DNA from: an uncultured Senegalimassilia sp.
GTDB lineage: Bacteria; Actinomycetota; Coriobacteriia; Coriobacteriales; Eggerthellaceae
DNA: 64,000 nucleotides
Direction: 5' to 3'
NCBI RefSeq assembly: GCF_934630535.1
Contig: NZ_CAKTVU010000002.1
Span: forward strand, 62,001-126,000
The notes under the pieces are model-generated. The model was not told the origin of the DNA and made no database searches. It was given only the letters and a program-made list of their open reading frames with translations. Position numbers and translations under genes: made by a program. Positions 63,546 to 64,000 of the stretch are shown one piece after another (the first letter of the stretch is position 1; the number at the start of each line of letters is the position of its first letter).

Positions 63546-64000
63546 TCACAGCTGCCAGGTTTCGGCTTCCCTTTGCAGGGCTATCATTCGGGCGAATTGG
63601 CCGCCGGCTGCTTTTAGTTGCTCGGGCGATCCCTGCTCGGCTACTTGGCCGTCTTTGAGGACGACCACCTTGTCGGCGGCTTCGACCGTGCGCATGCGGT
63701 GCGCGATCACGATGACCGTTTTGCCTGCTAGCAGCCTTGAAAGGGCAGATTGCACCTTGGTTTCGTTCTCTACGTCAAGCGAGGCCGTCGCCTCGTCGAG
63801 CAGCACGATGGGCGCGTTCTTCAACAGCGCGCGGGCGATCGAGATCCGCTGACGTTCGCCGCCGGAGAGCTTGGAGCCGTTCTCGCCGATCTTCGTGTCG
63901 TAGCCCTGCGGCATGCGGCTGACGAAATCGTCGCAGTTCGCGGCGCGCGCAGCGGCAAGCACCTCGGCGTCGGTGGCGTCGCGGCGGCCAAGGCGGATGT
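63546..64000 (-). CDS. ABC exporter ATP-binding C-terminus, 5' end outside window
   Basis: Only the last ~150 codons are present; the frame is open to the window edge. The visible part is the nucleotide-binding domain after Walker A: the signature LSGGERQRISIARALL, Walker B IVLLDEATASLD and the H-loop VIVIAHRMRTVEAAD. The phrase GYDTKIGENGSKLSGG is typical of MsbA/MdlB/CydCD-type exporters with fused membrane domains. The substrate cannot be told. Confidence 0.9.
   Translation of the reverse strand, partial: IRLGRRDATDAEVLAAARAANCDDFVSRMPQGYDTKIGENGSKLSGGERQRISIARALLKNAPIVLLDEATASLDVENETKVQSALSRLLAGKTVIVIAHRMRTVEAADKVVVLKDGQVAEQGSPEQLKAAGGQFARMIALQREAETWQL

Overview
The window is GC-rich, densely coded DNA from an anaerobic actinobacterium of the Coriobacteriia, most likely family Eggerthellaceae (Eggerthella, Gordonibacter, Adlercreutzia, Slackia and relatives). 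The case rests on gene content: a full-length pyruvate:ferredoxin oxidoreductase; three sets of Tat-exported fumarate-reductase-like flavoproteins paired with small membrane-anchored multiheme cytochromes; two LuxR regulators with large multi-pass membrane N-termini; and surface proteins with LAxTG sorting signals. I cannot name a species. I see no rRNA, tRNA, CRISPR array or intact transposase.

Layout. 1-4560: the end of an aldose-1-epimerase-like gene, a LAxTG surface protein, a small HTH regulator and a decayed hybrid histidine kinase. 4940-7090: a two-gene cassette of unknown function, a glycine-rich membrane protein plus a 452-residue partner. 7177-14768 (minus strand): three genes in a row, read as a LeuA-like protein without its metal ligands, a TIM-barrel/acyl-CoA-synthetase fusion, and pyruvate:ferredoxin oxidoreductase. 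15175-15740: a cyclic-di-GMP-I riboswitch with a terminator ahead of a second small HTH gene. 15989-18593: DDAH-type hydrolase, EamA exporter, a LOG-family gene fragment and an HxlR regulator.

18741-22111 is the most distinctive locus. It holds an 80-residue peptide made of ACG(S/T) repeats, a flavin/2x[4Fe-4S] protein, a radical SAM/SPASM enzyme and a class-M-like sirtuin. I read it as a ribosomally made, post-translationally modified peptide (RiPP) system of the 'ACGX-repeat' kind, whose product is unknown. 22178-31642 is mostly housekeeping: RF3, a ChbG-like deacetylase, a GT39-like membrane protein, an ABC-F ATPase, an SDR and a MocR regulator. 31811-36669 carries a HAD phosphatase and the first reductase/cytochrome/LuxR module. 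36780-43245 holds transporters, a peptide-deformylase homologue without its catalytic Glu, and a cell-wall 5'-nucleotidase.

43421-48619 is a plastic zone: a DUF4143 ATPase, an SOS-controlled Y-family polymerase with a YolD-like partner, a Phd/RelE pair sitting exactly where an AbiE toxin should follow a wrecked AbiEi, and MazEF. 48930-61254 carries reductase modules two and three. Module two includes ApbE and an FMN-binding lipoprotein. Part of its right end (DUF5692-like gene and LuxR 3' end) is duplicated and broken behind module three. 61455-64000 ends with a LysE exporter, a small inverted-repeat element, a DUF4160/DUF2442 pair and the end of an ABC exporter. Dispersed palindromes and several gene remnants show ongoing genome decay and rearrangement.

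How the genes fit together: PFOR supplies acetyl-CoA and low-potential electrons. The reductase modules probably pass menaquinol electrons through the anchored cytochromes to exported flavoproteins acting on organic acceptors, each under a dedicated membrane-LuxR or TetR regulator.
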